64,000 nucleotides of DNA from positions 1 through 64,000 of the forward strand of contig DYEU01000004.1 of NCBI GenBank assembly GCA_020725555.1, in the 5' to 3' direction. The stretch is from Desulfatibacillum sp. GTDB lineage: Bacteria; Desulfobacterota; Desulfobacteria; Desulfobacterales; SpSt-501. Under the pieces are notes generated by a model. The model saw only the letters and a list, made by a program, of their open reading frames with translations. It was not told where the DNA came from and did no database searches. Made by a program: the position numbers and the translations under genes. Shown in pieces: positions 50,811-59,267 of this stretch. Position 1 is the stretch's first letter, and every line of letters begins with the position of its first letter.

Positions 50811-52619
50811 TCAAATGCCGCACACCAGGGTGAGCATGGCCATCAGGACCACGATGAAGATCACGGTCATCATCCCCCCGCCCTTTACGAAATCGATGCT
50901 GCGGTAGCGGCCGGGTCCCATGTAGAGGGCGTTCACTTGGTGGGTGGGCAGCACAAAGGAGTTGGACGTGGCCAGGCCCACGACCAGCGCGGCCATGCGG
51001 GGATCGGCACCGGCGGCCATGGCCATGTTGACGACCAGAGGCACCAGCAGCACGGTGGCGCCGACGTTGGAGATCACGAGCGTGAAAAACGTGGACAGCA
51101 CGGCGATCGCCGTCAAGAGCACGAACGGGGTCACCTCACCGAACATGCTGAGGACTGTTTTGGCGATCCACGCCGCAGTGCCCGATTTCTCGGTCGCGAT
51201 GCCCAGGGGAATCAGCCCCGCCAGGAGAAAGACGGTGCGCCAGTCGACCGACTGGTAGGCCTCGTCGATCGTGAGCACGCGACAGACGATCATGCCGAAC
51301 GCGCCGGTCATGAGCGCCACCGAAAGCTGCACGTTGAAACCGATGATCATGACGAGGGCGACCGCCATCCAGAAGCCGGCGAATATCGCCTTTTCGGGCT
51401 TGAGCACCTCGCCGAGGGGCGTGCTGAACACGAGCTTGCGGCTCTGTTCGAGGATGGCGAAACGGTCCCACCGCCCGTAGAGCAGAAGCGAGTCGCCCGG
51501 CCGAAGCACCATTTCGGTCAGGCCGTTGCGGTGGACCTGGTCGGAGCGGTAGAGAACGATCGGGTTGACCTGGAACTGCTCCCAGAAATGGACTTCCTTG
51601 AGGGTCTTGCCGACCCATTCCGAGCGCGGGGAAACCACTGCCTCGACCGTTCCCGAGAAGGTGGGCGAAAGGTCCTCGGCAAAGGCTTCGAGGGCGGGCA
51701 GGATCCGCACCCCGGTATCGGCCGCGAGACGCTCCACGTCGTCTCGCGCGCCGATCACGACGAGCCGTCCGCTGCCGTGGATCTCCATGTCGGGCTTCAG
51801 GCTGAAGAGCTTGATGCCGTCCCGGCCGGCGAAGGCGACGGCGTTCAGCCGGTAGCGCTCCCGCAAGGCATCGACGGTCAGCGGGTCCCGGAACATCGTG
51901 AAATCTTGCGGAATCACCAGCTCAACCGGCTCCGCCGGGCCCTCAAGACCGACCAGGCGGCCCTCGCCGCCCCCGGCCTCCCTTTCGACCTCGCCGCGGG
52001 GAAGGACAAACCGCCCGAAGAGAATGAAGGAGCCGATCCCGCTGACCACGAGCGCGATGCCGATCGGCGTCACGTCGAAGAGCCGGAAGGGCTCCAGCCC
52101 GAACGGCGTCAGCAGGTCGTTGAGGAGGATGAGCGGGCTGGAGCCGACCAGCGTCACGGTGCCGCCGAGTATGGCGCAGAAGCCGATCGGCATGAGCATC
52201 TGCGACAGAGGGACCTTCATCGATCGGCTCACCCGCTTGACCGCCGGCAGAAAGAGCGCCGCCGCACCGATGTTCTGCATGAAGCTCGAAATGAAGGCGA
52301 CGGTGGCCCCCATGGCGATGACCACGCGGGAGGCGCTGTTGCCCGCCAGACGCACCACGGGCTTGACCAGACGGTTGATCAGGCCCGTCTTGTCGAGTCC
52401 CGCACCGATGATGATGACGGCGATGATGGAGATGACGGCGTTGCTGGCAAAACCCGAGAAGGCCTCCTTCGGCGTGACCAGGCCCAGCAGGGGCAGGACA
52501 ATGGTCATCAAAATGGCGACCATGTCCACGCGGATCCACTCCACGATGAAGAGAAAAATGGCCAGCGCGATCATGGCCAGGACCATGGCGATCTCGGGGG
52601 TCATTCCGCTGAGTTCCAT
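50811..52619 (-). CDS. SLC13/DASS-type permease with RCK-C (TrkA-C) domains
   Basis: A 602-residue permease of the ArsB/NhaD-DASS superfamily, with about 11 hydrophobic segments split by a soluble block (about residues 200-400) of TrkA-C type (for example DALRERYRLNAVAFAGRDGIKLF). Landmarks are GFASNAVISIIAVIIIGAGLDKTG early and the late ASNSFVLPTHQVNAL. Substrates of relatives include sulfate, thiosulfate and dicarboxylates. The ATG at 52619 has GAGGAG, whereas a TTG 18 bases earlier starts a longer frame. It lies behind a Usp-like gene, both probably under sigma-54 control. Confidence 0.88.
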   Translation of the reverse strand: MELSGMTPEIAMVLAMIALAIFLFIVEWIRVDMVAILMTIVLPLLGLVTPKEAFSGFASNAVISIIAVIIIGAGLDKTGLINRLVKPVVRLAGNSASRVVIAMGATVAFISSFMQNIGAAALFLPAVKRVSRSMKVPLSQMLMPIGFCAILGGTVTLVGSSPLILLNDLLTPFGLEPFRLFDVTPIGIALVVSGIGSFILFGRFVLPRGEVEREAGGGEGRLVGLEGPAEPVELVIPQDFTMFRDPLTVDALRERYRLNAVAFAGRDGIKLFSLKPDMEIHGSGRLVVIGARDDVERLAADTGVRILPALEAFAEDLSPTFSGTVEAVVSPRSEWVGKTLKEVHFWEQFQVNPIVLYRSDQVHRNGLTEMVLRPGDSLLLYGRWDRFAILEQSRKLVFSTPLGEVLKPEKAIFAGFWMAVALVMIIGFNVQLSVALMTGAFGMIVCRVLTIDEAYQSVDWRTVFLLAGLIPLGIATEKSGTAAWIAKTVLSMFGEVTPFVLLTAIAVLSTFFTLVISNVGATVLLVPLVVNMAMAAGADPRMAALVVGLATSNSFVLPTHQVNALYMGPGRYRSIDFVKGGGMMTVIFIVVLMAMLTLVCGI

Positions 52620-52662
52620 GCGCTTTATTCTCCTCAAACGAAGGGTTCCGGATCTACCGGAC

Positions 52663-53094
52663 TCAGTTCGACGATGTTTTCGGCTTGACGGTCAGAATGC
52701 GGCAGCGGGTCAGCTGGGCCAGCAGCTGCAGGTCCTCCTCGGTCTCGCGGGATTCGCCGGGCCGTGAAATCACGATCTCATCGCCGTGGCGCTCGTGCAC
52801 GAAACGGCGCAGTTCCTCGAGAAAATGCCCCCGGCGCTCGCAGATCTCGGCCTCGAGCGTCCGCCGGGCGCTTTCCTTTTCCAGAAGCGCCTGGAGCGTC
52901 CGCCGGACCGGGCCGGGCCTGCGGGCGGAAGCGCCGGTTTCGCCTGAGCCTGCGGCGAACGGCTCCGGGAAGGGCTCCTCCACGAGCAAAAACAGCAGGC
53001 GGGCCCGGCTGCGCTTGGCGTATTCCAGGGCGAAGTGCACCGCCGTCAGATCCAGCCCCTCCCGCACCCGCAAGGGAACCACGACCCCGGACAC
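52663..53094 (-). CDS. UspA-like universal stress domain protein
   Basis: A 143-residue alpha/beta protein with the Usp layout: VVVPLRVREGLDLTAVHFALEYAKRSRARLLFLLVEE at the start and GDEIVISRPGE, CRILTVKP at the end. The ATP-binding G-2x-G-9x-G(S/T) motif of nucleotide-binding Usps is absent. It is the first gene of the block that includes the SLC13 permease, with GAGGAGG before the ATG, behind the sigma-54-like promoter. Confidence 0.75.
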   Translation of the reverse strand: MSGVVVPLRVREGLDLTAVHFALEYAKRSRARLLFLLVEEPFPEPFAAGSGETGASARRPGPVRRTLQALLEKESARRTLEAEICERRGHFLEELRRFVHERHGDEIVISRPGESRETEEDLQLLAQLTRCRILTVKPKTSSN

Positions 53095-53152
53095 GGAACC
53101 TCCTCGTTTCTTTCACCGGCTGCTCTCGTCGGAACAACCGGCGAACCCTCTT

Positions 53153-53168
53153 TACAAAAAGCGTGCCC
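53153..53168 (-). promoter_or_regulatory. Sigma-54-like promoter of the usp-SLC13-kinase operon
   Basis: On the minus strand GGGCACG-CTTT-TTGTA matches the sigma-54 consensus TGGCACG-N4-TTGCA with two mismatches. The -24 GG and -12 G are spaced correctly, about 60 bases before the Usp-like start codon. Two enhancer-like repeats lie 80-110 bases further upstream. Confidence 0.6.
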
Positions 53169-53232
53169 GGTCCGTGAGGGCTTGAAACCCGGGCCGCATC
53201 TTGGCTGGAGAGGGCTTCGGCCTCCCGGATCG

Positions 53233-53247
53233 GTTGCGCAATGAAAC
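53233..53247. promoter_or_regulatory. Enhancer-like repeat A
   Basis: GTTGCGCAATGAAAC is one of three copies of GTTnnnnAATGAAAC in this block and lies about 80 bases upstream of the sigma-54-like promoter. Confidence 0.6.
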
Positions 53248-53263
53248 GATATCTTAGCCCATC

Positions 53264-53278
53264 GTTCAAAAATGAAAC
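53264..53278. promoter_or_regulatory. Enhancer-like repeat B
   Basis: GTTCAAAAATGAAAC lies exactly 31 bases from repeat A, on the same face of the helix, about 111 bases upstream of the sigma-54-like promoter. Confidence 0.6.
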
Positions 53279-53319
53279 GGTTTTCGCCGGGGCGGACGGC
53301 GCGGCCGGGAGGGACGAGG

Positions 53320-53691
53320 TCAAACAAAGGGCCCGTGCTCGAGCGCCTCTTCCAGCGTCTCCTCGAGGCGTTTCAGGTCGATCGGCTTGGTGAGGTAGGT
53401 GAAGGCCCCCTGTTTGAGGCTGTCCACTCCCGTTTTCACCGAAAGATTGCCGGTGAGCATGATCACCGGCATCTTGGGCTTGAGGGTCTTGAGCCGCGTC
53501 AGCACCTCCATCCCGCTCATGCCCGGCATGAGAATGTCGAGCAGCACGACGTCGAAATCCCGACCCGCCGCCCGGGCGATCGCGCTCTCGCCGTCCGCCG
53601 CCGTCTCCACCTCGTGCCCCCTGCGCTCGAGGAGCCGGGCCAGATAGACGCGGACCTTTTCCTCGTCATCGACGATCAACAGCCTGGCCAT
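53320..53691 (-). CDS. Response regulator receiver protein
   Basis: A 123-residue single receiver (LLIVDDEEKVRVYLARL, Asp in VVLLDILMPGMSG near 53, lysine in YLTKPIDLKR). No output domain. It stands upstream of the sigma-54-controlled block and has its own copy of the GTTnnnnAATGAAAC repeat about 31 bases before its start codon. Confidence 0.92.
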   Translation of the reverse strand: MARLLIVDDEEKVRVYLARLLERRGHEVETAADGESAIARAAGRDFDVVLLDILMPGMSGMEVLTRLKTLKPKMPVIMLTGNLSVKTGVDSLKQGAFTYLTKPIDLKRLEETLEEALEHGPFV

Positions 53692-53721
53692 GGGCGGTGT
53701 CCCTTCCTTCCCGAAACCGAT

Positions 53722-53736
53722 GTTTCAGAATGAAAC
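53722..53736. promoter_or_regulatory. Enhancer-like repeat C
   Basis: GTTTCAGAATGAAAC is a perfect inverted repeat (GTTTCA/TGAAAC) and the third copy of the motif. It lies very close to the receiver gene start, where no sigma-54 promoter was found. Confidence 0.5.
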
Positions 53737-53938
53737 TTTCTTTCCCCCCTGGGGCATGTCCCGCGGCCGGATGCCGCGGGGGTGTGAGCGTGCGGGATCG
53801 GGCGCGCGGCGGTGACGGGACCCGCCGCGCGGCTGCGGGTGGCCGGTGCGGGACGGCATGAGGCGGCCGCCGCCGTTTAGGATTCTGCAAGAAAAATGCC
53901 CCGGCGGCGAAAGGGGGCGGGGAGGGATTGCAGAAGGG

Positions 53939-54637
53939 TCAGAACAGTCTTGCGGCGAGGGCCTGGAGCGCCTGCCAGGCAAGCGGCACAAAGACCGCGG
54001 GGAGCATGTTGCCGATCTTGAGCTTGCGGAGCTCGAGGAGGTTGATGCCGATCCCCACGATCAACAGCCCCCCCACGGCGGACATCTGCGCGACCACCTC
54101 CGGCTGCAGCAGGGGCTGGATCGCGGCCGCGCTGACCGTGATCAGCCCCTGGTAGACGAAGACCGAGACGGCCGAGAAGAGGACCCCCACGCCGAGAGTC
54201 GAGGCGAAGAGAATCGAGCCCACCCCGTCGAGGATCGACTTGGCGTAGAGCGTCTGATGGTTGCCGGCGAGCCCGCTTTCCATCGCACCCACGATCGCCA
54301 TCGCCCCCACGCAATAGAGCAGGCTGGTGAAGACAAAGCCGCGGGCGATCCCCCCCTCGTCGGTGCGGGAGACCCTTCTCCCCACCCAGCGGCCCAGCGT
54401 CTCGAGCCGGTCCTCGATCCTCAGCCCCTCGCCCACGGCGCTGCCGACGGCGAGGCTCAGGATCACGAGCAGCAACGCCTCGGAGGCGAGCGCCGACTTG
54501 ACGCCGATCAGCAGGACGGCCAGGCCGATCGCGTGCATCACGGTCCGGGTGTAGGCCTCCGGGATGCCGCCGCGGAAGAAAAGCCCGATCAGGCTCCCGG
54601 CGACGATGGCGAGCGTGTTGACGACGGTTCCCAGCAA
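53939..54637 (-). CDS. DUF554 family membrane protein
   Basis: A 232-residue integral membrane protein of the DUF554 (YdfK/YqgA) family with about seven hydrophobic segments. It starts LGTVVNTLAIVAGSLIGLFF, has LLYCVGAMAIVGAMESGLAGNHQTLYAKSILDGV near residue 96 and ends ALQALAARLF. Some members are proposed transporters. The start is a TTG at 54637 with AAAGGGGAT upstream; a longer frame runs antisense-like through the lipoate ligase region. It is 115 bases after the ligase, and may or may not belong to that operon. Confidence 0.83.
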   Translation of the reverse strand: MLGTVVNTLAIVAGSLIGLFFRGGIPEAYTRTVMHAIGLAVLLIGVKSALASEALLLVILSLAVGSAVGEGLRIEDRLETLGRWVGRRVSRTDEGGIARGFVFTSLLYCVGAMAIVGAMESGLAGNHQTLYAKSILDGVGSILFASTLGVGVLFSAVSVFVYQGLITVSAAAIQPLLQPEVVAQMSAVGGLLIVGIGINLLELRKLKIGNMLPAVFVPLAWQALQALAARLF

Positions 54638-54752
54638 GGAAATCCCCTTTCGGAGCGCAGCATGCGGCGGGCATCCTATACGGGAAAAGAGGGCCCGGGG
54701 CAACCCCTGGGGGGAGAACGGGCCGGGTCGCATGAGCCGCCCGGCCCGGGGT

Positions 54753-55802
54753 TCAGAGGGCGAAGAGGGCGGCCCAATCGGCGGCCGTGACCCCGGGGAG
54801 CTCGACCCCTTCCGCGGCGAGAAAGGCCTCGATCCGGGGGACGGCCTCGGCGGGGCGTGCGCCCTCGAGGAGGGCCTCGAGCCGTTCGACCCCATCGGGC
54901 GGGTAGCAGAAAAAATCGCCCGAGAGCGAAACGGCGTGCAGCCTTCCTTCGACGAGCTCGAAATCGGCCCGCAGGAGGCCGCCTTGCGCCTTGTGCAGCC
55001 GGTGGAGGACCTGCAGGCCGGAGCGGATGCGGATCTCGCGGCCGCGCCCCCTGCCGCGCCGCGCAAGGAGCCAAGCCTCGCTTTGGAAGACCGGCCGCAG
55101 CGCCTCGGCGCGGCCGCGGAGTGCGGCATCCGGCTCCCGCGGCACAAGCGGCCCCAGGAGCCGGGCGAATTCCTCGGCCAGCAGGCCGCGCACGCGCTCG
55201 GCGGTCCAGGCGGCGGCCCGCTCCGCCCCCAGCTCGCGGCGCACCGTGGAGAGGTTCTCTGCGAGGGTCCGGAAGACCTTGTCCCGGAATTTTTCGTCGG
55301 GCACGTTCAGCACCCGCGCCATCGTCCGGTAGTCGAAGTCGAGGATCACGTTGCCCACGAAGACGAGTCCCTCCCCGATCTCGCCCACGCCGCTTCCGCT
55401 CACCTTGCGCGCCCCCACGACCAGGTCGTTCACCGGCTTGTATTCCGCGGCGATCCCCATGCGGCGGTAGACGCGCACGACCGGCTCGAGGAATGTGCGG
55501 TAGAAGGCGTCGCGGGAGGCGGGGATGCGCGGGTCCTCCCGCCGCAGGACGAGCTGGAAGAAGACCTGCCCGCCGTCGAGATAGACCGCGCCGCCGCCCA
55601 CCTCGCGGCGAAAGACAGGAATCCCCCGCGCGCGGCAGAAGGCGAGGTCGACCTCGCGCGCAGCATCCTGGTGGTAGCCGACGCAGACGTAGGGGGAGGC
55701 GGGGGAGAGAAGAAAGAGCCCCTCGCGGCCGAGATCGGCCAGCGCATGGTAGAAAAGCTGGGAATCCAGGGCGGGGACGCTTCCCAGGTCGTAGAGGTCC
55801 AT
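54753..55802 (-). CDS. lplA: Lipoate-protein ligase A family protein
   Basis: A 349-residue biotin/lipoate A/B ligase-domain protein. The family motif FRREVGGGAVYLDGGQVFFQLVL (RRxxGGGAVxxD) near residue 66 binds lipoyl-AMP, and VVGARKVSGSG near 137 carries the catalytic lysine. The second half contains the accessory domain (LLRADFELVEGRLHAVSLSGDFF) of LplA. GGAGGAA precedes the ATG at 55802. Placed 47 bases after the HdrD-like gene, it is positioned to lipoylate the GcvH-like protein and the E2 of the same operon. Confidence 0.9.
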   Translation of the reverse strand: MDLYDLGSVPALDSQLFYHALADLGREGLFLLSPASPYVCVGYHQDAAREVDLAFCRARGIPVFRREVGGGAVYLDGGQVFFQLVLRREDPRIPASRDAFYRTFLEPVVRVYRRMGIAAEYKPVNDLVVGARKVSGSGVGEIGEGLVFVGNVILDFDYRTMARVLNVPDEKFRDKVFRTLAENLSTVRRELGAERAAAWTAERVRGLLAEEFARLLGPLVPREPDAALRGRAEALRPVFQSEAWLLARRGRGRGREIRIRSGLQVLHRLHKAQGGLLRADFELVEGRLHAVSLSGDFFCYPPDGVERLEALLEGARPAEAVPRIEAFLAAEGVELPGVTAADWAALFAL

Positions 55803-55849
55803 CGCTTCCTCCGTGGGGGACCTTCCGCGGGGACCCGCGTTCCCGGCGC

Positions 55850-57055
55850 TCAGCCCGGCGGGCGCTTGGGGCCCGCGAGCGCGCGCCGCAGAAGCTGGAC
55901 GATGTCCAGGACCTCGAGCGGCACCCGGTTGCGGCGCACATGGCTCGTCATCACCCGCACGCACTGCTGGCAGGCGGTGACGACCGCCCGGGCGCCGGTG
56001 GCGAGCACCTCCTCGATCTTCGCCGCGGCGATCCGGGCGGCAAGCTCCGGGTCGACCATCTCGAGGTTGCCCCCGCCCCCGCAGCAGAGGCATTCCTCGC
56101 GGTGGTGGGCGAGCTCGACGAGGCGGATTCCGGGGATCGCGCGCAGGATCTCCCGCGGCGCGTCATAGACCCCGGCCCCGCGCCCGAGATCGCAGGGGTC
56201 GTGGTAGGTGACGGTGAGGGAAAGTTCTTGCAGGGGGAGGCGGCCCGCGCGCACCAGGGAAAGCAGCATCTCGGGGGCGGAGAACAGCGTGAGGTCCGTG
56301 CCGTAGTGTTCGCGCCACATGCGGTAGCAGGAAGGGCAGGCGAAGACCGCCGCCTTCGCGCCCCGGGCCGCCGCCGCGGACAGGTTGTGCTCGCGGAAGG
56401 CGGCGAACATCTCCATCAGGCCGGCCCCGAGCATGGGAAAGCCGCAGCACCACTCCTCCTCGCCGAGCAGTGTGAAGTCGACGCCCGCCGCCTCCAGGAT
56501 CTCGGCGAAGGCGATCGGGATCTTCTGCGCGAGCGGGAAATAGGCCGCGACACACCCGGTGAAATAGACCACCTCGGCCTGCTCCTTGCGGAAGCCGTGC
56601 TCGGGGGGCCGGCGCATCTCCTCCACCCACTCGGCCCGCTCGGCGTTGTCCTCGCCGAAGACGTTCCGGCTGTCCTCGAGGTTGCGGCGGATCGCCTCGA
56701 TCTTCGCCGGGAAATGCTTTCCCCGGACGAGTTCGCCGCGCAGCGTCGTCCAGAGCTCCTTCAGGCGGATGCCGAGCGGGCAGACCGATTCGCAGCGGCC
56801 GCAGAGCGTGCAGCGGAACGCGTCCTCCGCGAAGCGCTCGAGCGCGGCCGGCTCCGGCGGCCGGCGGCGCAGGAGCTTCGCGAGCAGCGTGCGGTCGCGC
56901 AGCAAAAGGGTGTCCACCCCGCGCAGCCTCGTCAGGGGGGCCAGCCCGCCGCTTGCGGCAGCGGATGCCGCGGGGCAGACCTCGGCGCACAGCCGGCAGC
57001 GCGTGCAGGCGCCGGCCTCGAGCATCTGGCGCAGGCTGAAGCCCGTCCGGCTCAT
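55850..57055 (-). CDS. HdrD-like iron-sulfur protein with two CCG domains
   Basis: A 401-residue protein. Two ferredoxin-type clusters are predicted from CTRCRLCAEVCP (cysteines 17, 20, 23, 27) and CTLCGRCESVCP (near 92). Two CCG domains follow: CVAAYF then EEEWCCGFPMLG and FACPSC, and HDPCDLGRG then ECLCCGGGGN and TACQQC. In heterodisulfide reductase HdrB/HdrD the CCG domains hold the noncubane cluster that reduces disulfides. A heme or membrane anchor is supplied by the neighbouring cytochrome gene. The start overlaps the GcvH-like stop in an ATGA. Its place next to a lipoyl protein suggests the lipoyl disulfide/dithiol as substrate. Confidence 0.9.
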   Translation of the reverse strand: MSRTGFSLRQMLEAGACTRCRLCAEVCPAASAAASGGLAPLTRLRGVDTLLLRDRTLLAKLLRRRPPEPAALERFAEDAFRCTLCGRCESVCPLGIRLKELWTTLRGELVRGKHFPAKIEAIRRNLEDSRNVFGEDNAERAEWVEEMRRPPEHGFRKEQAEVVYFTGCVAAYFPLAQKIPIAFAEILEAAGVDFTLLGEEEWCCGFPMLGAGLMEMFAAFREHNLSAAAARGAKAAVFACPSCYRMWREHYGTDLTLFSAPEMLLSLVRAGRLPLQELSLTVTYHDPCDLGRGAGVYDAPREILRAIPGIRLVELAHHREECLCCGGGGNLEMVDPELAARIAAAKIEEVLATGARAVVTACQQCVRVMTSHVRRNRVPLEVLDIVQLLRRALAGPKRPPG

Positions 57056-57474
57056 GGCTTGGCGAATTTCGCGATGTCGGCGAGCAGCCAGGCGCGCACG
57101 GCCTCGGGCCCGTGGATCAGGCCCCGGAGCTCGGCCTTGTCGTCCGGCCGGATGCGGTACATCCAGCCCCTGCCGTAGCAGTCCTCGTTCACCAGGCCGG
57201 GGTTCTCCTCGAGCTCCTCGTTCACCGCGGCGAGCTCCCCGCTCACGGGGGCGTTGATCTTGCCCAGCCACTTGCCGGATTCGACCTTGGCGAAGCGCTT
57301 GCCGGCCTCGAGCCGTTTTCCCGGCTCGGGGAGCTGGACAAAGACGATCTTGCCCGCGAGCTTCTGGGCGAAATCGTCCATGCCCATGACGAGGAACTCG
57401 CCCTCATCGCGCACCCAGTAATGGTCCTTCTCGTAGTAGAGCTCATCAGGCATGAGGTAGCCTTCGATCTCCAT
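57052..57474 (-). CDS. GcvH-like lipoyl carrier protein
   Basis: A 140-residue H-protein of the glycine cleavage family. The lipoyl lysine is K68 in VESGKWLGKINAPVSGELAAVNEELEENPGLVNEDCYGRGWMYRI, where canonical H protein has ESVKA. The replacement of VKA by GKW is shared with lipoate-binding proteins of other redox systems. GcvT, GcvP or GcvPAB genes are absent, so a role outside glycine cleavage is likely. It overlaps the cytochrome gene (29 bases) and the HdrD-like gene (4 bases). Confidence 0.9.
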   Translation of the reverse strand: MEIEGYLMPDELYYEKDHYWVRDEGEFLVMGMDDFAQKLAGKIVFVQLPEPGKRLEAGKRFAKVESGKWLGKINAPVSGELAAVNEELEENPGLVNEDCYGRGWMYRIRPDDKAELRGLIHGPEAVRAWLLADIAKFAKP

Positions 57475-59260
57475 GGTCCCCCCCTTGTTCCGGGCGGTTC
57501 CCCGGCCTTGCGCGCCCGTTCACCGGCGGCGCCCGCCGCGCCGCGGGGCGGACGCCGCCGCCCTCCGTCCCCAGCGCGATCAGGACGGGGGCAAGCAGGA
57601 TGTGAAACATCGGCCCGAAGGGGATCCAGGCGGCGAAGATCCCCGCGAGGGTCGCGTGGACATACCAGGCCGGCGCGTAGAGCTCGTCCAGGCCCGGCCG
57701 GCCGTGGAAAAAGCGGGCAAGCCCGTCCCCCACGAAGGCGAAGGCCGAGCCGGGCGGGTGTCCCGACATCGCGATCCGCAGCCCCTCGAGCAGGAAGCCC
57801 GCGCCCGCAATCGCCGCAAGCAGCGCCGACCCCGCCCAGGCCCCGCCGGGGAGTCCGGGAATCCCCGTCCGGCGGCGGGGAAAACGGCGGAGCAGAGCGG
57901 CCGCCGTCCCCGCAAGGAGCGCCAGGCCGGTCAGCTCGAAAAAGAGCGCCCCCGCGGCGGCGTTGCGATCCAGAAGCGCCCAGGGCCAGGCACGCTCCTT
58001 CTCCCAGAGCGAGCCGCCGAGGGCCGCCAAGCCCCACAGGCAGCGCAGGCCGATCGGCCAGGCGATGAGCGCGTGGATCAGCCAGCGGCCGGGCGCCTGG
58101 CGGTAGAGCCCCCGCTGCAAAAGCCCCTCGAGCACGAGGTGCGCGATCCGCGCCCCCGCTCGCCAAGGCCCCGGGCCGGGGCCGGCCGCGGGCACGGCCG
58201 CCAAGGAGCTTCCGCCGCGCACCGCGCCGAGCCACAGAAAAAAGCTCCCCGCGATTCCCAGGCCGAAGACGACGAGCGCCCCGCGGGTCACGGCATCGGC
58301 CGCGGTGAGGGTCCCGGGGTGGCAGGGGATGCAGAGGACCCCCTTGGGGGGAAGCGCGGCGGCGGCCGCGCCGACCCCGTTCCCCGCGTGGTGGCAGCGG
58401 CGGCAGGCCCCCTCGCCGGAAGCCGCGGTCAGGTCGTGGCGGAAGCCGCCCGGCGTCGCGGCCGACACGGCCGTCACCCGGCCGCTTCCCCGGTCGCGGC
58501 GGGGTTCGACCCCTTCCAGATGGCAGGCGGTGCAGGAAACCGCAAGGTGAGCGTCGTGGGCGACCCTCTCGTCGTGCCGCACGTGGCAGCCAAGGCAGTC
58601 GACTGCAGGCTGCCCCCCGTGGCCGTAGCGCGCGGCCTCCCGGTGGCAGGCGAGGCAAGAGACCTCCGCGTGGGGCCGGAAGGATTCCGGCTCCGTCCGC
58701 AGGCGGGGCGGCGGCGGGAGAAACGCCGGCCCGGCCGCCCCGCCGTCGTCCCCGTGGCAGGAAAGGCAAAGCCGCCTTGCGTCCCCGGCCGCCTGCGGGT
58801 CCGCCGGGTCCCGGAGCCGGTGGCAGGCCATGCACGCCTCCTCGGCGGCCGCAAGCGCGGGCAGCCGCTTTCGTTCCTCGTGGCAGCGCGCGCAGGAAAC
58901 CCGCGTCGCGGCCGCGCCGGCGCCCGGGGCATGCGGGTCGTGGCAGGCGATGCAGCGGCGGTAGTCCAGCGCCGGGTCGATCGGTTTCCCGGCATGACGC
59001 CCTTCGCTGAGGTCTTCAAACGCCTCGGCGTGGCAATCGGCGCAGCGGCCGGGGTCGAAACCGGCTCCGGAAACGCGCCCCGGGTCGGGGTGGCGGGGCT
59101 GGCGGGCGATCTCGGCGTGGCAGTCGCTGCAGAGCATGCGGCCGTGGCCGGAGGCATGCCAGCGGGCCTCGTCCACGAGCCAGCCCCCCCGGACCGGCGC
59201 CGGCGCCGCAACCAGGCCAAGGAGCGCAATCCCGAGCAAAAATCGCGTGCCCTCGCGCAC
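57446..59260 (-). CDS. 11-heme cytochrome c fused to a cytochrome-b-like membrane domain
   Basis: A 604-residue protein from a GTG at 59260, which starts a signal peptide (VREGTRFLLGIALLGLVAAPAPVRG). The soluble part holds eleven CXXCH heme-binding motifs: CSDCH, CADCH, CIACH, CARCH, CMACH, CLSCH, CLACH, CLGCH, CTACH, CRRCH and CIPCH. The last 260 residues hold five hydrophobic segments with histidines in WLIHAL, YVHATL and MFHILL that could ligate heme b, resembling NarI/HmeC/DsrM-type quinone-reactive subunits. It starts 7 bases after the lipoamide dehydrogenase gene. It would pass electrons across or out of the membrane. Confidence 0.88.
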   Translation of the reverse strand: MREGTRFLLGIALLGLVAAPAPVRGGWLVDEARWHASGHGRMLCSDCHAEIARQPRHPDPGRVSGAGFDPGRCADCHAEAFEDLSEGRHAGKPIDPALDYRRCIACHDPHAPGAGAAATRVSCARCHEERKRLPALAAAEEACMACHRLRDPADPQAAGDARRLCLSCHGDDGGAAGPAFLPPPPRLRTEPESFRPHAEVSCLACHREAARYGHGGQPAVDCLGCHVRHDERVAHDAHLAVSCTACHLEGVEPRRDRGSGRVTAVSAATPGGFRHDLTAASGEGACRRCHHAGNGVGAAAAALPPKGVLCIPCHPGTLTAADAVTRGALVVFGLGIAGSFFLWLGAVRGGSSLAAVPAAGPGPGPWRAGARIAHLVLEGLLQRGLYRQAPGRWLIHALIAWPIGLRCLWGLAALGGSLWEKERAWPWALLDRNAAAGALFFELTGLALLAGTAAALLRRFPRRRTGIPGLPGGAWAGSALLAAIAGAGFLLEGLRIAMSGHPPGSAFAFVGDGLARFFHGRPGLDELYAPAWYVHATLAGIFAAWIPFGPMFHILLAPVLIALGTEGGGVRPAARRAPPVNGRARPGNRPEQGGDHGDRRLPHA

Positions 59261-59267
59261 CGTCGTC

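Noticed and set aside
53891-53930. Possible terminator after the DUF554 gene
   Set aside because: The CCCC/GGGG arms are too short and the T-run is broken, so it is not convincing.
57052-57474. Assignment of the GcvH-like gene to glycine cleavage
   Set aside because: No gcvT, gcvPA or gcvPB nearby, altered lipoyl motif and a different operon context.
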